In this document: piece after piece, positions 17,721 to 26,617 of the stretch
Position numbering within the stretch: the stretch's first letter is position 1
Layout: each line of letters opens with the position of its first letter
NCBI RefSeq assembly: GCF_001297065.1
Contig: NZ_LHOX01000012.1
Span: 171,706 to 235,705 of the forward strand
Direction of reading: 5' to 3'
DNA: 64,000 nucleotides
Origin: Enterococcus sp. RIT-PI-f
Lineage (GTDB): Bacteria > Bacillota > Bacilli > Lactobacillales > Enterococcaceae
Translations under genes and position numbers: made by a program
The notes under the pieces: generated by a model
What the model was told of the DNA's origin: nothing
The model's database searches: none
Seen by the model: the letters and a program-made list of their open reading frames with translations, nothing else

Positions 17721-18701
17721 TCACATGACCGTCTGAGGTGCATCACGGCCAATCTGGATCAGTCCTGTCAAACAAGCTTGACTAAAATCAGTTTTAACCG
17801 TGATCTCAGGTACAATGAACGCACCTGACGCAGCAGCTAGATAAGATGTGATGGTTCGCGGCGATATCAGTTCTGACCATGTCCTTGGGATAAATACGAC
17901 AATCTTGTGGGGATCATACATCGCAATCATGGCTTGCACCGATGCAGCGACATGTTTTGACACATCTGACAGTGTCAAAGGAAAGGACACTGTGTCAAAA
18001 TGTGGCAAGTATTTGATTTCCCCGCTCATTTGATTGGCTCCGGTAAATAAATGGTCACCAATGACAAGTGCTGCCCCCGGTGGAAACAATTCTGGGAAAT
18101 AAATTGCTGCAACAATTGCTGCGTCTTGCCGATAGGTCATCACAGCCGCATTCACATCATTTTCAATGATGATCTCGTCACTGATTTCTGCCGCAATGAT
18201 CGACCTGAGTGCAACACCTTTAAACGCGGCCGCATCCATCAGCTCAAGCTTGCCCTTCACTTCCACGCCAGGGATGCCAACAACCGTCTTATAGATAGAT
18301 GGGTAGGTTTGTTTGATGTTTTTTAAGGATTGTTGAAAGGCTTTGCTATCAGTAACAGCCTCTTTAATCGTTGAAATCACTGCGCCGTTTAAATCTGTGA
18401 TGAAAAAACTGACACGAATCTTCTGATGCGCTTCAACAAATTGAATCACCAGCACCAGCGCTCTCATGGCATTGAATTGATAGGCTAACGCGCGTCTGCC
18501 ACCGGTCTTTTGCGGGATATCTAACGGTATGATCCATTGATTGTCGACCATTTCCGGCAACAATTTATTGACAGTCACAACACTTAAATCCGCCGCTTCT
18601 GCCAATTGACGCTTTGTCATCCCTCGATGTTCTTCTTTCAAAAGAGAAAGCAGCAAGGCTTGATTGTGGGCTTTGATGTTTTTGGGTTGGTATGCTTTCA
18701 T
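17721..18701 (-). CDS. ROK-family transcriptional regulator, degenerate sugar site
   Basis: Residues about 1-70 form a winged HTH (GMTKRQLAEAADLSVVTVNKLL). Residues 75-326 form a ROK kinase-like fold with IIENDVNAAVM. The usual ROK zinc cluster CxCGxxGC after the GEI-H motif is missing: GEIKYLPHF runs straight into a non-Cys segment. The phosphate loops are poor, so it is probably not a kinase and may not bind a hexose in the standard way. It is divergent from a VOC/acetyltransferase/PHP operon across a 149-base gap holding an 11-bp inverted repeat, the likely operator. No sugar genes adjoin. Confidence 0.82.
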   Translation of the reverse strand: MKAYQPKNIKAHNQALLLSLLKEEHRGMTKRQLAEAADLSVVTVNKLLPEMVDNQWIIPLDIPQKTGGRRALAYQFNAMRALVLVIQFVEAHQKIRVSFFITDLNGAVISTIKEAVTDSKAFQQSLKNIKQTYPSIYKTVVGIPGVEVKGKLELMDAAAFKGVALRSIIAAEISDEIIIENDVNAAVMTYRQDAAIVAAIYFPELFPPGAALVIGDHLFTGANQMSGEIKYLPHFDTVSFPLTLSDVSKHVAASVQAMIAMYDPHKIVVFIPRTWSELISPRTITSYLAAASGAFIVPEITVKTDFSQACLTGLIQIGRDAPQTVM

Positions 18702-18749
18702 CTGGCTCCCTCCTTATCATTTGTATCATAGCAGATGATTCTTAGAATT

Positions 18750-18782
18750 TATACCTTTATTAATTTTGTTCATAAAGGTATA
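18750..18782. promoter_or_regulatory. Inverted repeat, probable ROK-regulator operator
   Basis: Perfect 11-bp arms TATACCTTTAT and ATAAAGGTATA are separated by 11 bases, in the gap between the divergent ROK regulator and VOC genes. A short direct repeat TTAATAAA follows at about 18794-18813. Without a T-run it reads as a protein site. Confidence 0.65.
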
Positions 18783-18850
18783 ATGATCGTAACTTAATAA
18801 ATAAAGTTAATAAAGTTTGATGACAGTCTATGATGAAGAGGAGAATTACT

Positions 18851-19264
18851 ATGAGAATCGAACACGTGGCTATCTTTACAAAAGATTTAGAAAAAATGAG
18901 AACCTTTTACGAAACCTATTTTGACGCAACAAGCGGCGAAAAATACCACAATCAGAAAACGGGCTTCCAATCCTACTTTCTCACTTTCGCTTCGGGCAGT
19001 CGCTTAGAATTAACGACAAAGGCACATTTGAGCCCACGCATTGCCGAAAGTTTTGGCTATACCCATCTTGCCATGGCAGTCGGAAACAAGGTAGCAGTTG
19101 ATCAACTCGCCACGCAATTCGTGGCAGATGGCTTCCCGCTTTTGAATGGTCCTCGAACGACGGGAGATGGCTATTACGAAGCAGTCATCCAGGATCCTGA
19201 AGGCAATTTGATTGAATTGACGACGGACACCCACAGCGATTCAGGGGGTGACATTCATGGCTGA
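18851..19264 (+). CDS. VOC (glyoxalase/bleomycin resistance) family protein
   Basis: A single VOC domain of about 137 aa. It starts MRIEHVAIFTKDLEKMRTFY, has YFLTFASGSRLELTTK with the metal Glu, and ends AVIQDPEGNLIELTTD, resembling glyoxalase I-like or metallothiol transferase proteins. The ATG at 18851 follows GAAGAGGAGA by a good spacing, better than an upstream in-frame ATG. It overlaps the next gene by 8 bases. The substrate is unknown. It is the first gene of a three-gene operon facing the ROK regulator. Confidence 0.82.
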   Translation: MRIEHVAIFTKDLEKMRTFYETYFDATSGEKYHNQKTGFQSYFLTFASGSRLELTTKAHLSPRIAESFGYTHLAMAVGNKVAVDQLATQFVADGFPLLNGPRTTGDGYYEAVIQDPEGNLIELTTDTHSDSGGDIHG

Positions 19265-19913
19265 AGATTTTGATTATCAATCTATGTTAGCCGGTGAACT
19301 TTATCTTGCTTCAGATATCAGTGCCCACCATCAATCAACGAAAGGAAAAATGCTGCAACAAAAAATCAATCAAACGCCATTCGATCAACCAGAAACGATC
19401 GTCGCATTAGAAGCAGAGCTGTTCGGTCAATTTGGCAAACATGGGTTTGTCCAGCCCCCTTTGTATGTCGATTACGGACGGCATGTGGAAATTGGCGAAC
19501 ATTTCTATGCGAATATGGACTGTCTATTTTTGGATGTGAACCGCATCATCATTGGTGATCATGTGATGGTGGGACCTCGGGTTAGTTTTTATACTGCAGG
19601 ACATCCAATCGATGCCGCTATTCGCAGCCAAGAATTAGAGTTTGGCTTGCCTATCATTGTCAAAGATCATGTATGGATTGGTGGCAATAGTACGATTCTT
19701 CCCGGCATAACGATTGGTGCAAGATCAATCGTTGCGGCTGGATCCGTTGTGACTAAAGATGTACCAGAAGATTGTATCGTTGGCGGAAACCCCGCCCGCG
19801 TCATTCGCAAGATCAACGATAAGGATCACCACGATTGGCAAGAAGCTGCACAGCAGTATCGCGAGAAAAAAAGCCGCGCCCTTGGTGCTGCGCATTCCAT
19901 TATAAAGGAGTAG
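19257..19913 (+). CDS. Maltose/galactoside O-acetyltransferase family (left-handed beta-helix)
   Basis: The N-terminal Mac segment (residues about 1-60, SMLAGELYLASD) is followed by hexapeptide repeats of the left-handed beta-helix. The catalytic His lies in FYTAGHPID, and the tail IIVKDHVWIGGNSTILPGI/SVVTKDVPEDCIVGGNPAR is diagnostic of Maa/LacA/NodL acetyl-CoA transferases. The start is ATG at 19257 with AGGGGGTGA 5 bases upstream. It is translationally coupled to the VOC gene and followed after 6 bases by the PHP gene. It probably acetylates sugars; the true acceptor is unknown. Confidence 0.87.
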   Translation: MAEDFDYQSMLAGELYLASDISAHHQSTKGKMLQQKINQTPFDQPETIVALEAELFGQFGKHGFVQPPLYVDYGRHVEIGEHFYANMDCLFLDVNRIIIGDHVMVGPRVSFYTAGHPIDAAIRSQELEFGLPIIVKDHVWIGGNSTILPGITIGARSIVAAGSVVTKDVPEDCIVGGNPARVIRKINDKDHHDWQEAAQQYREKKSRALGAAHSIIKE

Positions 19914-19919
19914 TGCCCT

Positions 19920-20756
19920 ATGCAATTTATGGATTACCACGTACACAGCGATTATAGTGATGATTCTTGGTATTTAATGGAGGATGTCGTACAGGATGCG
20001 ATCAAGATGGGCTTATCTGAAATATGTTTTACGGAACATGTCGATTATGGGGTTAAAGAAGATTGGCTCCCGGATGACAATTATTTAGTGGGTAAAAATA
20101 AAGTCGTAAAAAATGTCCATTATCCTCGATATTTCAAAGAATTAACAGAATTAAAGCAGCGGTATCAAGATCAAATCACCATCAAAACCGGCATGGAATT
20201 TGGGATGCAACAGCACACGATCGCCCCCTTTCAGACACTCTTTGATGCCCATCCATTCGACTTTATTCTGCTCTCTGTGCATCAGATCGACAATTTAGAA
20301 TTTTGGACGGGAGAATTTCAAAAAGGACGCACGCAACAAGAAAGCTATCAGCGTTATTATGAGGAAATGTATGAATTGGTCACTTTGTACAAAGACTATT
20401 CTGTCCTTGCCCATTTGGATTTGATTCGCCGATATCTGGATAAAGAAACAGATGCTTTCGATACGACCAAAGAGCAAATTGCAGAAATCTTGAAAGTCGT
20501 GATCCAAGATGGCAAAGGGATCGAATTGAATACTTCTTCTCACCGCTATGGTATCCACGGTTATACGCCGTCACTTGACATTTTGACGCTGTATCGCGAC
20601 CTGGGCGGTCAAATCATCACGATTGGTAGTGATAGCCACGAACCTGCCCATCTTGGATTTCAAATCAAAGAAGGACAAGCGTTGCTGCAATCTCTTGGCT
20701 TCGCCGGTCTGTATACCTTCGATCAAATGACCCCGACACTTCATTCATTTGCTTAA
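19920..20756 (+). CDS. PHP-domain phosphatase (HisJ/histidinol-phosphatase type)
   Basis: A 278-aa PHP metallophosphoesterase. The metal motifs are DYHVHSDYSDDS, FTEHVDYG, GMEFGM, LLSVHQID, AHLDLIRRY and GSDSHEP, matching the polymerase-histidinol phosphatase family. HisJ-type enzymes hydrolyse histidinol phosphate, but no his genes are near, so another phosphoester is equally possible. AAAGGAG precedes the ATG. It is the last gene of the VOC-acetyltransferase-PHP operon, ending at a bidirectional terminator. Confidence 0.85.
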   Translation: MQFMDYHVHSDYSDDSWYLMEDVVQDAIKMGLSEICFTEHVDYGVKEDWLPDDNYLVGKNKVVKNVHYPRYFKELTELKQRYQDQITIKTGMEFGMQQHTIAPFQTLFDAHPFDFILLSVHQIDNLEFWTGEFQKGRTQQESYQRYYEEMYELVTLYKDYSVLAHLDLIRRYLDKETDAFDTTKEQIAEILKVVIQDGKGIELNTSSHRYGIHGYTPSLDILTLYRDLGGQIITIGSDSHEPAHLGFQIKEGQALLQSLGFAGLYTFDQMTPTLHSFA

Positions 20757-20763
20757 GAAGATA

Positions 20764-20801
20764 GACAAAAACCAGCCCTAAAAAAGGACTGGTTTTTTGT
20801 C
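20764..20801 (+). terminator. Bidirectional terminator between PHP gene and opuABC
   Basis: Stem GACAAAAACCAG/CTGGTTTTTTGTC with A/T runs on both sides. It directly abuts the opuABC stop codon. Confidence 0.85.
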
Positions 20802-22532
20802 TTATTGATTGGTCCAAGCAGCGACTTCTTCTGCGTGATTGTCGACCCAATCTTTGGCTGCATCTTCTGCAGATGCGCCATCGTTGATTGCCAACATCAC
20901 TTCTTCCATATCTTCTTGGGTCCAACTGAACTTGTCTAACACATCATAGACTTCTGGCATATCTTCCGACAAGCCTTGACGAACCATCGTATTGATGCTC
21001 TCAGCATCGCCCATGGTTCCTTCAGGATCATCAAGATATTTCAAGTCATATTTGGCGAACATCCAGTGGGGTGACCAGCCAGTAATCACGATATCTTCTT
21101 GATTTTTGATGGCTTGTCCTAACGCAACAGTCATTGCTCCTGAAGAAGACGTTGCGACTTCCCAATCAGACAAGTTATCATATGTTGCCACAGTATTCTC
21201 AGCTGCAGAAACCACACCGGCTCCTGGTTCGATTCCAGTGATCGTTTTGCCTGCTTCATCTGATAAATCGGCAATCGAATCGACATCCATATAACTTGGC
21301 ACGACGATCCCTAACTTAGCCCCTTCTAAATTGGGACCCAAGTTTTCTACTTGGTCTTTGTATTGTTCATATTGTGCTTCATGGGTTGAAGGCAGCCAAG
21401 CTGCGACCATACCATCCACTTCACCTTTTGCGACCGATTCCCACATGATTGCATTGTCCAAAGGTGTCGTCTTGACTTCATAGCCCATCTCAGTCAAAAC
21501 TGCCGCAACGACATGAGTTGAAGCAACTTCAGTATCCCACTCCACATAGGCCAAATTGACTGTTCCTTTGTTGTCTGACACATTGCCAAATGCGACAGAA
21601 GCACCGATCAATGCAACGACTGCCACGGCAGCAATGCCGCCAAATAATCGCTTTTGTTTGCGGTTTTTCACTGTTGCTGCTTGTTTTTTGTGTGCCGGTT
21701 TATTTAGGTTTTGGGTAAACCGATCCATAATGATCGCTAAGATGACCAATGACACACCACTGACGAAGCCATTTCCGACTTGTGCCCGCTGCAATGCGGA
21801 TAACACACCGCGACCTAATCCGGGTGCCCCGATCATGGAAGCAATAACCACCATCGACAAGGCCAACATCGTTGTTTGGTTCACACCGGCCAAAATCGTA
21901 CTTTTGGCTAATGGCAATTCGAGCTTGATCAGTTTTTGCCAGCCAGTACCACCAAATGAATCTGATGCTTCAACCAATTCTCTTGAAATCTGACGAATCC
22001 CTAAATTAGTCATGCGCACGGTTGGCGGCAATGCAAAAATCACTGAGGCAAATACCCCTGGTACCATACCGATACCAAAGAAAGCAACCGCTGGAATCAA
22101 GTAAACAAAACCTGGCATGGTTTGCATAAAGTCCAAAATTGGTGTAACTATACTTTGGGCTTTCTCACTTTTGGCCATCAAGATGCCTAACGGAATACCG
22201 ATAATGATCGACACTAAGCTGGAAAGCAAGACCAAAGTCACTGTATTCATCAAGTCGGTCCATAATCCTTGATTATAAATAAATAGTAATCCAACAAAAG
22301 TAAAGGCGGTCAACCCCCATTTTTTACCTGAAACCATAAATGCCGCAATCGTCAACAAGACGATCAAAACCAATGGTGGTACGAACAATAGTACATTGGT
22401 GATTGTATCCATGATCAATTGACCAAAAGATTGCAATGCGGAGAATAAACCGCTGAATGTTCCTGTTAGCCATTCAGTGAAAGACTCGACCCAATCTGCT
22501 ACTGGAATTGTTTGTTGTAAGAAATTACCCAT
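20802..22532 (-). CDS. opuABC: Glycine betaine/proline betaine ABC transporter permease-binding protein fusion
   Basis: A fused OpuA subunit of about 576 aa. Residues 1-290 form the permease with about eight TM segments and the EAA loop ([22 protein letters not shown]). A TM anchor at 305-325 leads into an extracytoplasmic OpuAC substrate-binding domain (320-576) with Trp residues for betaine ([23 protein letters not shown]). This permease-binding fusion is the Lactococcus/Enterococcus arrangement. The start is ATG at 22532 with GGAAGGAG upstream; the gene overlaps opuAA by 8 bases. It imports osmoprotectant under hyperosmotic stress. Confidence 0.95.
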   Translation of the reverse strand: MGNFLQQTIPVADWVESFTEWLTGTFSGLFSALQSFGQLIMDTITNVLLFVPPLVLIVLLTIAAFMVSGKKWGLTAFTFVGLLFIYNQGLWTDLMNTVTLVLLSSLVSIIIGIPLGILMAKSEKAQSIVTPILDFMQTMPGFVYLIPAVAFFGIGMVPGVFASVIFALPPTVRMTNLGIRQISRELVEASDSFGGTGWQKLIKLELPLAKSTILAGVNQTTMLALSMVVIASMIGAPGLGRGVLSALQRAQVGNGFVSGVSLVILAIIMDRFTQNLNKPAHKKQAATVKNRKQKRLFGGIAAVAVVALIGASVAFGNVSDNKGTVNLAYVEWDTEVASTHVVAAVLTEMGYEVKTTPLDNAIMWESVAKGEVDGMVAAWLPSTHEAQYEQYKDQVENLGPNLEGAKLGIVVPSYMDVDSIADLSDEAGKTITGIEPGAGVVSAAENTVATYDNLSDWEVATSSSGAMTVALGQAIKNQEDIVITGWSPHWMFAKYDLKYLDDPEGTMGDAESINTMVRQGLSEDMPEVYDVLDKFSWTQEDMEEVMLAINDGASAEDAAKDWVDNHAEEVAAWTNQ

Positions 22533-23739
22533 TGATGACCACTCCTTCCTCATTGTTTGACGCGCTATCCGTTTCTGCCAATGCCTCGATCACACTGCCT
22601 CGGATCACTACGCCAATCAATCGGTCATTTTCTACGACCGCTAATGGTGTTGGAGAGTCATAAATCAAATTGAAAATATCTGTGACCAGCATATCTTTGT
22701 CGATTTTTTTTACATTTTTATCGATGACATCTTTTAAGGTCAAGTTGTTTTTACGGGCTTCCCGCGCCGACTCTGCTGTTAGACTTCCTTTTAAGTGACG
22801 CCGTTTGTCGACAGCCAGCAACATACTGACTTCTTCTTTACGCATGCGGTTCAATGCAACACTTGGTCCGTCGATTTCAATATTGGTAGTTAAAGCCGGC
22901 ACCATGATATTTTGTGCAGTCAAAACTTTTGAGCGATCAACATCTTCTACAAAGTCCCGCACATATTGATTGGCAGGGTTGGTCAATATTTCTTCACCCG
23001 TACCGATCTGCATGATTTGGCCATCTTTCATCAAAGCGATGCGATCACCGATGCGCAATGCTTCATTCAAATCATGCGTGATAAAGATGATCGTCTTTTG
23101 CACGTTGGCTTGCAATTCCAGCAACTCATCTTGCATCTCACGGCGAATCAATGGATCTAGCGCTGAAAAGGCCTCGTCCATCAACAAGATCTCTGGATCA
23201 TTGGCCAATGCCCGTGCCAAACCGACCCGCTGTTGCATCCCACCGGATAGTTGATCGGGGTATTGATCTTTAAAAGACAATAACCCTGAATTGTCTAAAG
23301 CTTTCTCTGCTTTTTGCGTTCTTTCTTCTTTTGATACACCACGCACTTCTAAACCATATTCGGTATTTTCTAAAATCGTACGATGAGGAAACAGACCGAA
23401 ACTTTGGAAAACCATATTGATCTTATGACGGCGCACCTCTCGTAATTCTTCTTTGCTCATTTTGGCAATATCGACACCATCAATATAGATATCCCCGCCA
23501 GAAGGCTCAATCAAGCGATTCAACAGACGGATCAAGGTCGACTTCCCACTGCCAGATAACCCCATGATCACAAAGATTTCTCCTTCGTTGACCTCAAAAT
23601 TGACATCATAGACACCAACCGTAGCACCGGTCTTTTCTAAAATCTCATTTTTGCTGCGTTGTTCTTGGATCATGGCGAAAGCTTGCTGTTTCTTTTTGCC
23701 AAAGATCTTGGTTAAATGTTCCACTTTAACTTTACTCAA
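22525..23739 (-). CDS. opuAA: Glycine betaine ABC transporter ATP-binding protein
   Basis: ABC ATPase of about 404 aa with Walker [10 protein letters not shown], signature [14 protein letters not shown] and Walker [14 protein letters not shown]. Tandem CBS domains at about 265-395, an ionic-strength or nucleotide sensing module, end near [13 protein letters not shown]. The start is taken as TTG at 23739 ([14 protein letters not shown]) because GGAG lies 10 bases upstream; the longer reading frame runs into the promoter and operator. The opuAA-opuABC operon is transcribed from a TTGACA/TAGTAT promoter covered by a BusR-type bipartite repeat. Confidence 0.93.
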   Translation of the reverse strand: MSKVKVEHLTKIFGKKKQQAFAMIQEQRSKNEILEKTGATVGVYDVNFEVNEGEIFVIMGLSGSGKSTLIRLLNRLIEPSGGDIYIDGVDIAKMSKEELREVRRHKINMVFQSFGLFPHRTILENTEYGLEVRGVSKEERTQKAEKALDNSGLLSFKDQYPDQLSGGMQQRVGLARALANDPEILLMDEAFSALDPLIRREMQDELLELQANVQKTIIFITHDLNEALRIGDRIALMKDGQIMQIGTGEEILTNPANQYVRDFVEDVDRSKVLTAQNIMVPALTTNIEIDGPSVALNRMRKEEVSMLLAVDKRRHLKGSLTAESAREARKNNLTLKDVIDKNVKKIDKDMLVTDIFNLIYDSPTPLAVVENDRLIGVVIRGSVIEALAETDSASNNEEGVVING

Positions 23740-23773
23740 ATGTATAATACTCCTTTTTCTGAAAAATTTCACG

Positions 23774-23816
23774 AAAGTGACCATACCATACTAACAATAT
23801 GTGGTCACTTTGTCAA
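23774..23816 (-). promoter_or_regulatory. opuA promoter with bipartite BusR operator
   Basis: On the minus strand TTGACA (23811-23816), 17 bases, TAGTAT (23788-23793). An inverted repeat AAAGTGACC (23774-23782) and GGTCACTTT (23803-23811), arms of 9 bp and spacer of 20, brackets the -10 region. AGTGAC/GTCACT half-sites with long spacing are what is reported for BusR repressors, and a BusR gene lies directly upstream. Confidence 0.85.
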
Positions 23817-23857
23817 AAAAAAAATTCGTCTGCTTTATACAAAGATAAAAACAGACG
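23814..23857 (-). terminator. Terminator of busR, abutting the opuA promoter
   Basis: Stem CGTCTG/CAGACG with a 19-nt AT-rich loop, followed by about ten Ts on the minus strand. The T-run ends in the TTGACA -35 box of opuA, so the two elements overlap. Confidence 0.65.
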
Positions 23858-23867
23858 CGTTACACGA

Positions 23868-24512
23868 TCAATCATTTGGGTAAAAAAAGTTTGTCATCCG
23901 TTGCAACGATAGCTCATTGCCCACAAAGTAAATCTTATTTCCTGCACTGAACTTCGCATATGGTCCAGGAGACAATAGAAGTTCTTGTGCGGTTTGGATG
24001 GCAATGATCGTTGCCCCAGTTACTTGCCAAATGTTCAACTCGTTGACACTTTTTTCAAGATGCTGGGCTTCTGCTGTCAAGGCCAATTCAAAAGGCACAA
24101 AAGGACTCATTTGATGGGCTTTTTTTGTCTGCTGAACCAATACATTCAAGAGTTCTGAAAAATTATTCAATTCTTGCTGCTGACGATCAACACTTTCTAA
24201 AATATCTCCTCGAATTTCTTGGATTGTTTGGACATCCTGGTATTGTTCAACAAAGGCTTGGGCTTTTTCTTTTGAGGCAATATAGGCCCCACTGCCATGA
24301 CGAACATCCATGATTTCAAGATCCACCAATACATTGATGGCTTTTCGCGCTGTTTCAGGTGATACATTAAAATTACTAGCTAGTGTGGAGCGAGCATGGA
24401 TTTTTTGCCCAACCTGATAGCGATTCTCAACGATTCGTTCTGCGATTTCGACAGCGATCTGCTGATATCTGGGCAATGCGACTTTCCTTTTGTTTGGCAC
24501 CTGATTGGTCAT
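23868..24512 (-). CDS. busR: BusR-type c-di-AMP-responsive repressor (GntR HTH + RCK_C)
   Basis: About 214 aa. Residues 8-75 are a GntR winged helix (PRYQQIAVEIAERI, STLASNFNVSPETARKAINVLV, VRHGSGAYI). A coiled coil spans about 85-130, and the C-terminal RCK_C/TrkA_C domain (about 135-205; VTGATIIAIQTAQELLLSPGPYAKFSAGNKIYFVG) is the module that binds c-di-AMP in Lactococcus and Streptococcus BusR. BusR represses the betaine importer when c-di-AMP is high. Here it sits directly upstream of opuA in the same direction, with the operator between. The start is ATG at 24512 after AAAGGAAG. Confidence 0.9.
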   Translation of the reverse strand: MTNQVPNKRKVALPRYQQIAVEIAERIVENRYQVGQKIHARSTLASNFNVSPETARKAINVLVDLEIMDVRHGSGAYIASKEKAQAFVEQYQDVQTIQEIRGDILESVDRQQQELNNFSELLNVLVQQTKKAHQMSPFVPFELALTAEAQHLEKSVNELNIWQVTGATIIAIQTAQELLLSPGPYAKFSAGNKIYFVGNELSLQRMTNFFYPND

Positions 24513-24567
24513 GTGAAACTTCCTTTGCATTTTTTTTCATGATAACAAGAATTGACCTATCTGACAA

Positions 24568-25761
24568 CTAAACATCGAGATGCGGATTGTGTAAAAGACG
24601 GACGCGATGAACTTGCGGCACCTCTTGCAGCATGGCCGCTGCTTGTTGTACTTCTTCCACTTTTTGCTCAGCCACATCAATGATCGTATAGGCCATACCC
24701 GCTTTTCGTTCACTTGCCAGATGCGCGATATCGATCGCTGCATCTGATAACAGTTTTAATAAGGGGGCTAACGCACCTGGTGCATCTTTATGAAAAATCG
24801 TTAACCGATATGGTGCCAAAAATGGCAATGTCACTTCTGGAAAATTGACTGATTCCTTGATGGTGCCATACCGCAAAAAACGATCCATACGTGCAAACAC
24901 AATACGATCACCCGCAGTTAATGCATCGACAGTCGTGCCGCCAATATGTGGATAGGTCACTACTTTCGGATGCTGCACAACAGATGCGGTTGGGAAATCG
25001 GTGATATACTGTTTGATCCTCCCAGAATCTAAAGCCTTTAATACTGCTGTTTCGTCAACAATCTCTCCTCGACCAAAATTAAGTAAAGTCGCTTCTGGTT
25101 TCATAGATGCGAACGCTTCTTCATTGATCAAGCCTTGTGTCTGATCATTTAAAGGCAAAAGGACCACCACAAAATCAGCTTCCTTCAGCAACTCAGAAAG
25201 TGCTGCTGTTTGTTCAAAGTACATACTGTCTTTTTGGGTTCGGGCATAGCCAATCACATCCATGCCTAGATGATAACAGGCTTCTGCTAAACGCTCGCCG
25301 ATTTCCCCCAGTCCCAAAATCCCAATCGTTTTACCTGTCAATTCTTCACCGATCAGGGTGGATCTTCTCTCTTCAGCGGTAGCTAAGACCGCATCGCCTG
25401 CAATATTGCCTTTCGCTATCTCTACTTCGATCTGACTCATCACCTCATGGGCTTTGTCTAACGGACGGACACTCAAGAATAAATTCGTCAACACCAATTC
25501 TTTCACCGCGTTGGCGTTGACACCTGGACTATTAAATACCACAGTGCCATTTTCTGTGCATTTGTCTATATTGATTGTATTTGTCCCGCTTCCAGACCGG
25601 GCAATCACAGCCAGTTCAGCAGTAATCAGGGCATCCGGTACTTGTTTGCTTCTGACAAAAATCGCTTCTGGGGTTTGGGTATCGGCAAATCGATAGCCTT
25701 TTGCTCGGGCTTTTTCTTTGGTTGCTTCGGTGATTTCATCAAGTAAATAGATTGTTTTCAT
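24568..25761 (-). CDS. D-3-phosphoglycerate dehydrogenase-like oxidoreductase with ACT domain
   Basis: A D-isomer-specific 2-hydroxyacid dehydrogenase of 397 aa. The NAD site is GILGLGEIGERLAE (residues 147-160), with catalytic Arg231 (NFGRGEIVD) and His272 (YPHIGG). The ACT domain at about 325-390 (LTIFHKDAPGALAPLLKLL) suggests allosteric serine control, hence SerA-like. The usual catalytic Glu after the FPT motif (VFPTEP in E. coli SerA) reads FPTAS here, so Ala259 replaces it. The start is ATG at 25761 after GGAGGG. No serC or serB is adjacent. Another 2-hydroxyacid substrate is possible. Confidence 0.78.
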   Translation of the reverse strand: MKTIYLLDEITEATKEKARAKGYRFADTQTPEAIFVRSKQVPDALITAELAVIARSGSGTNTINIDKCTENGTVVFNSPGVNANAVKELVLTNLFLSVRPLDKAHEVMSQIEVEIAKGNIAGDAVLATAEERRSTLIGEELTGKTIGILGLGEIGERLAEACYHLGMDVIGYARTQKDSMYFEQTAALSELLKEADFVVVLLPLNDQTQGLINEEAFASMKPEATLLNFGRGEIVDETAVLKALDSGRIKQYITDFPTASVVQHPKVVTYPHIGGTTVDALTAGDRIVFARMDRFLRYGTIKESVNFPEVTLPFLAPYRLTIFHKDAPGALAPLLKLLSDAAIDIAHLASERKAGMAYTIIDVAEQKVEEVQQAAAMLQEVPQVHRVRLLHNPHLDV

Positions 25762-25852
25762 CCAGATCCCTCCTTTTTTGAAATGCTTATGAATCAAATA
25801 TTACCCAAAAGTGAGGTAGAATGATAGCAATACGCAAGAAAGGGTGATAGTG

Positions 25853-26479
25853 ATGCACTTATCGATTACAGAATTTCCAGATGAACAACCTATTATCGGC
25901 AAAGATTCACACGTTCAAGACAGTAAATTAGAGGATTATGTAGAGATTGGCGAGGCCAACCATATCGATCATTCTACGTTAGATGCCTATACATATACTG
26001 GACAATATTGTTTTATTCAAAATAGTCATATTGGCCGCTTTGTCAGTATTGCAGCAGCCGTCCGGATCGGCCCCACCAATCATCCCTACGAAAGACCGAG
26101 TCAGCACTTGTTTGCGTATAACGGAGAAGGATACGGCTTCAAACCGAAAGACAGCGACTTTCTAGCAAAACGAAAAGAAAAGACCACCACCATTGGCAAT
26201 GATGTCTGGATTGGACATGGTGCGGTTGTTCAAGCGGGTGTTACAGTTGGCAATGGTGCAGTGATCGCTTCGAATGCTGTTGTCACCAAAGATGTTCCAC
26301 CTTATGCAATCGTTGGTGGTGTACCTGCCAAAATCATCAAATATCGTTTTGATCCTGCCACGATCGAAGCTTTACAAGCGATTGCTTGGTGGAATTGGTC
26401 TCGGGAAGAACTTGAGACACGTTATTTAGATTTTCGCTTACCTATTGCAGATTTCATTGCTGCATACAATAAAAAATAA
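25853..26479 (+). CDS. Hexapeptide-repeat acetyltransferase (CatB/Vat xenobiotic acetyltransferase-like)
   Basis: A left-handed beta-helix acyltransferase of about 208 aa. Hexapeptide turns run from residue 15. An inserted loop, [18 protein letters not shown], carries the catalytic-type His as in XAT and phosphonate-operon acetyltransferases. The diagnostic tail is [19 protein letters not shown] and [19 protein letters not shown], followed by a C-terminal WWNWSREEL helix typical of Vat/CatB relatives. The ATG at 25853 has AAGG 8 bases upstream. It is divergent from the SerA-like gene. The acceptor is unknown; drug resistance should not be assumed. Confidence 0.8.
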   Translation: MHLSITEFPDEQPIIGKDSHVQDSKLEDYVEIGEANHIDHSTLDAYTYTGQYCFIQNSHIGRFVSIAAAVRIGPTNHPYERPSQHLFAYNGEGYGFKPKDSDFLAKRKEKTTTIGNDVWIGHGAVVQAGVTVGNGAVIASNAVVTKDVPPYAIVGGVPAKIIKYRFDPATIEALQAIAWWNWSREELETRYLDFRLPIADFIAAYNKK

Positions 26480-26490
26480 GCTCGTTTTTT

Positions 26491-26521
26491 AAACCTAGTC
26501 TATTTTTGGACTAGGTTTTTG
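26491..26521 (+). terminator. Terminator of the acetyltransferase gene
   Basis: Ten-bp perfect stem AAACCTAGTC/GACTAGGTTT with a short loop and T-run. Confidence 0.85.
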
Positions 26522-26545
26522 TTTTAAAAAAACAAGAAAGAAACC

Positions 26546-26573
26546 TTGTAAGCGCGCTTAACTATGCTAAAAT
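26546..26573 (+). promoter_or_regulatory. Promoter with palindromic spacer upstream of adenylating enzyme
   Basis: TTGTAA (26546-26551), 16 bases, TAAAAT (26568-26573). The perfect 12-bp palindrome TAAGCGCGCTTA (26549-26560) lies across the -35/spacer. It resembles a cre site but departs at two consensus positions, so another repressor is possible. Confidence 0.55.
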
Positions 26574-26617
26574 AAACACTAAATGAAATTATTCACGAAG
26601 TCAAAGGAGCAGAACAC

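Noticed and set aside
21556..21993. 145-codon reading frame on plus
   Set aside because: Antisense to opuABC; its Thr/Ala/Pro-rich content mirrors the membrane-segment codons of the true gene.
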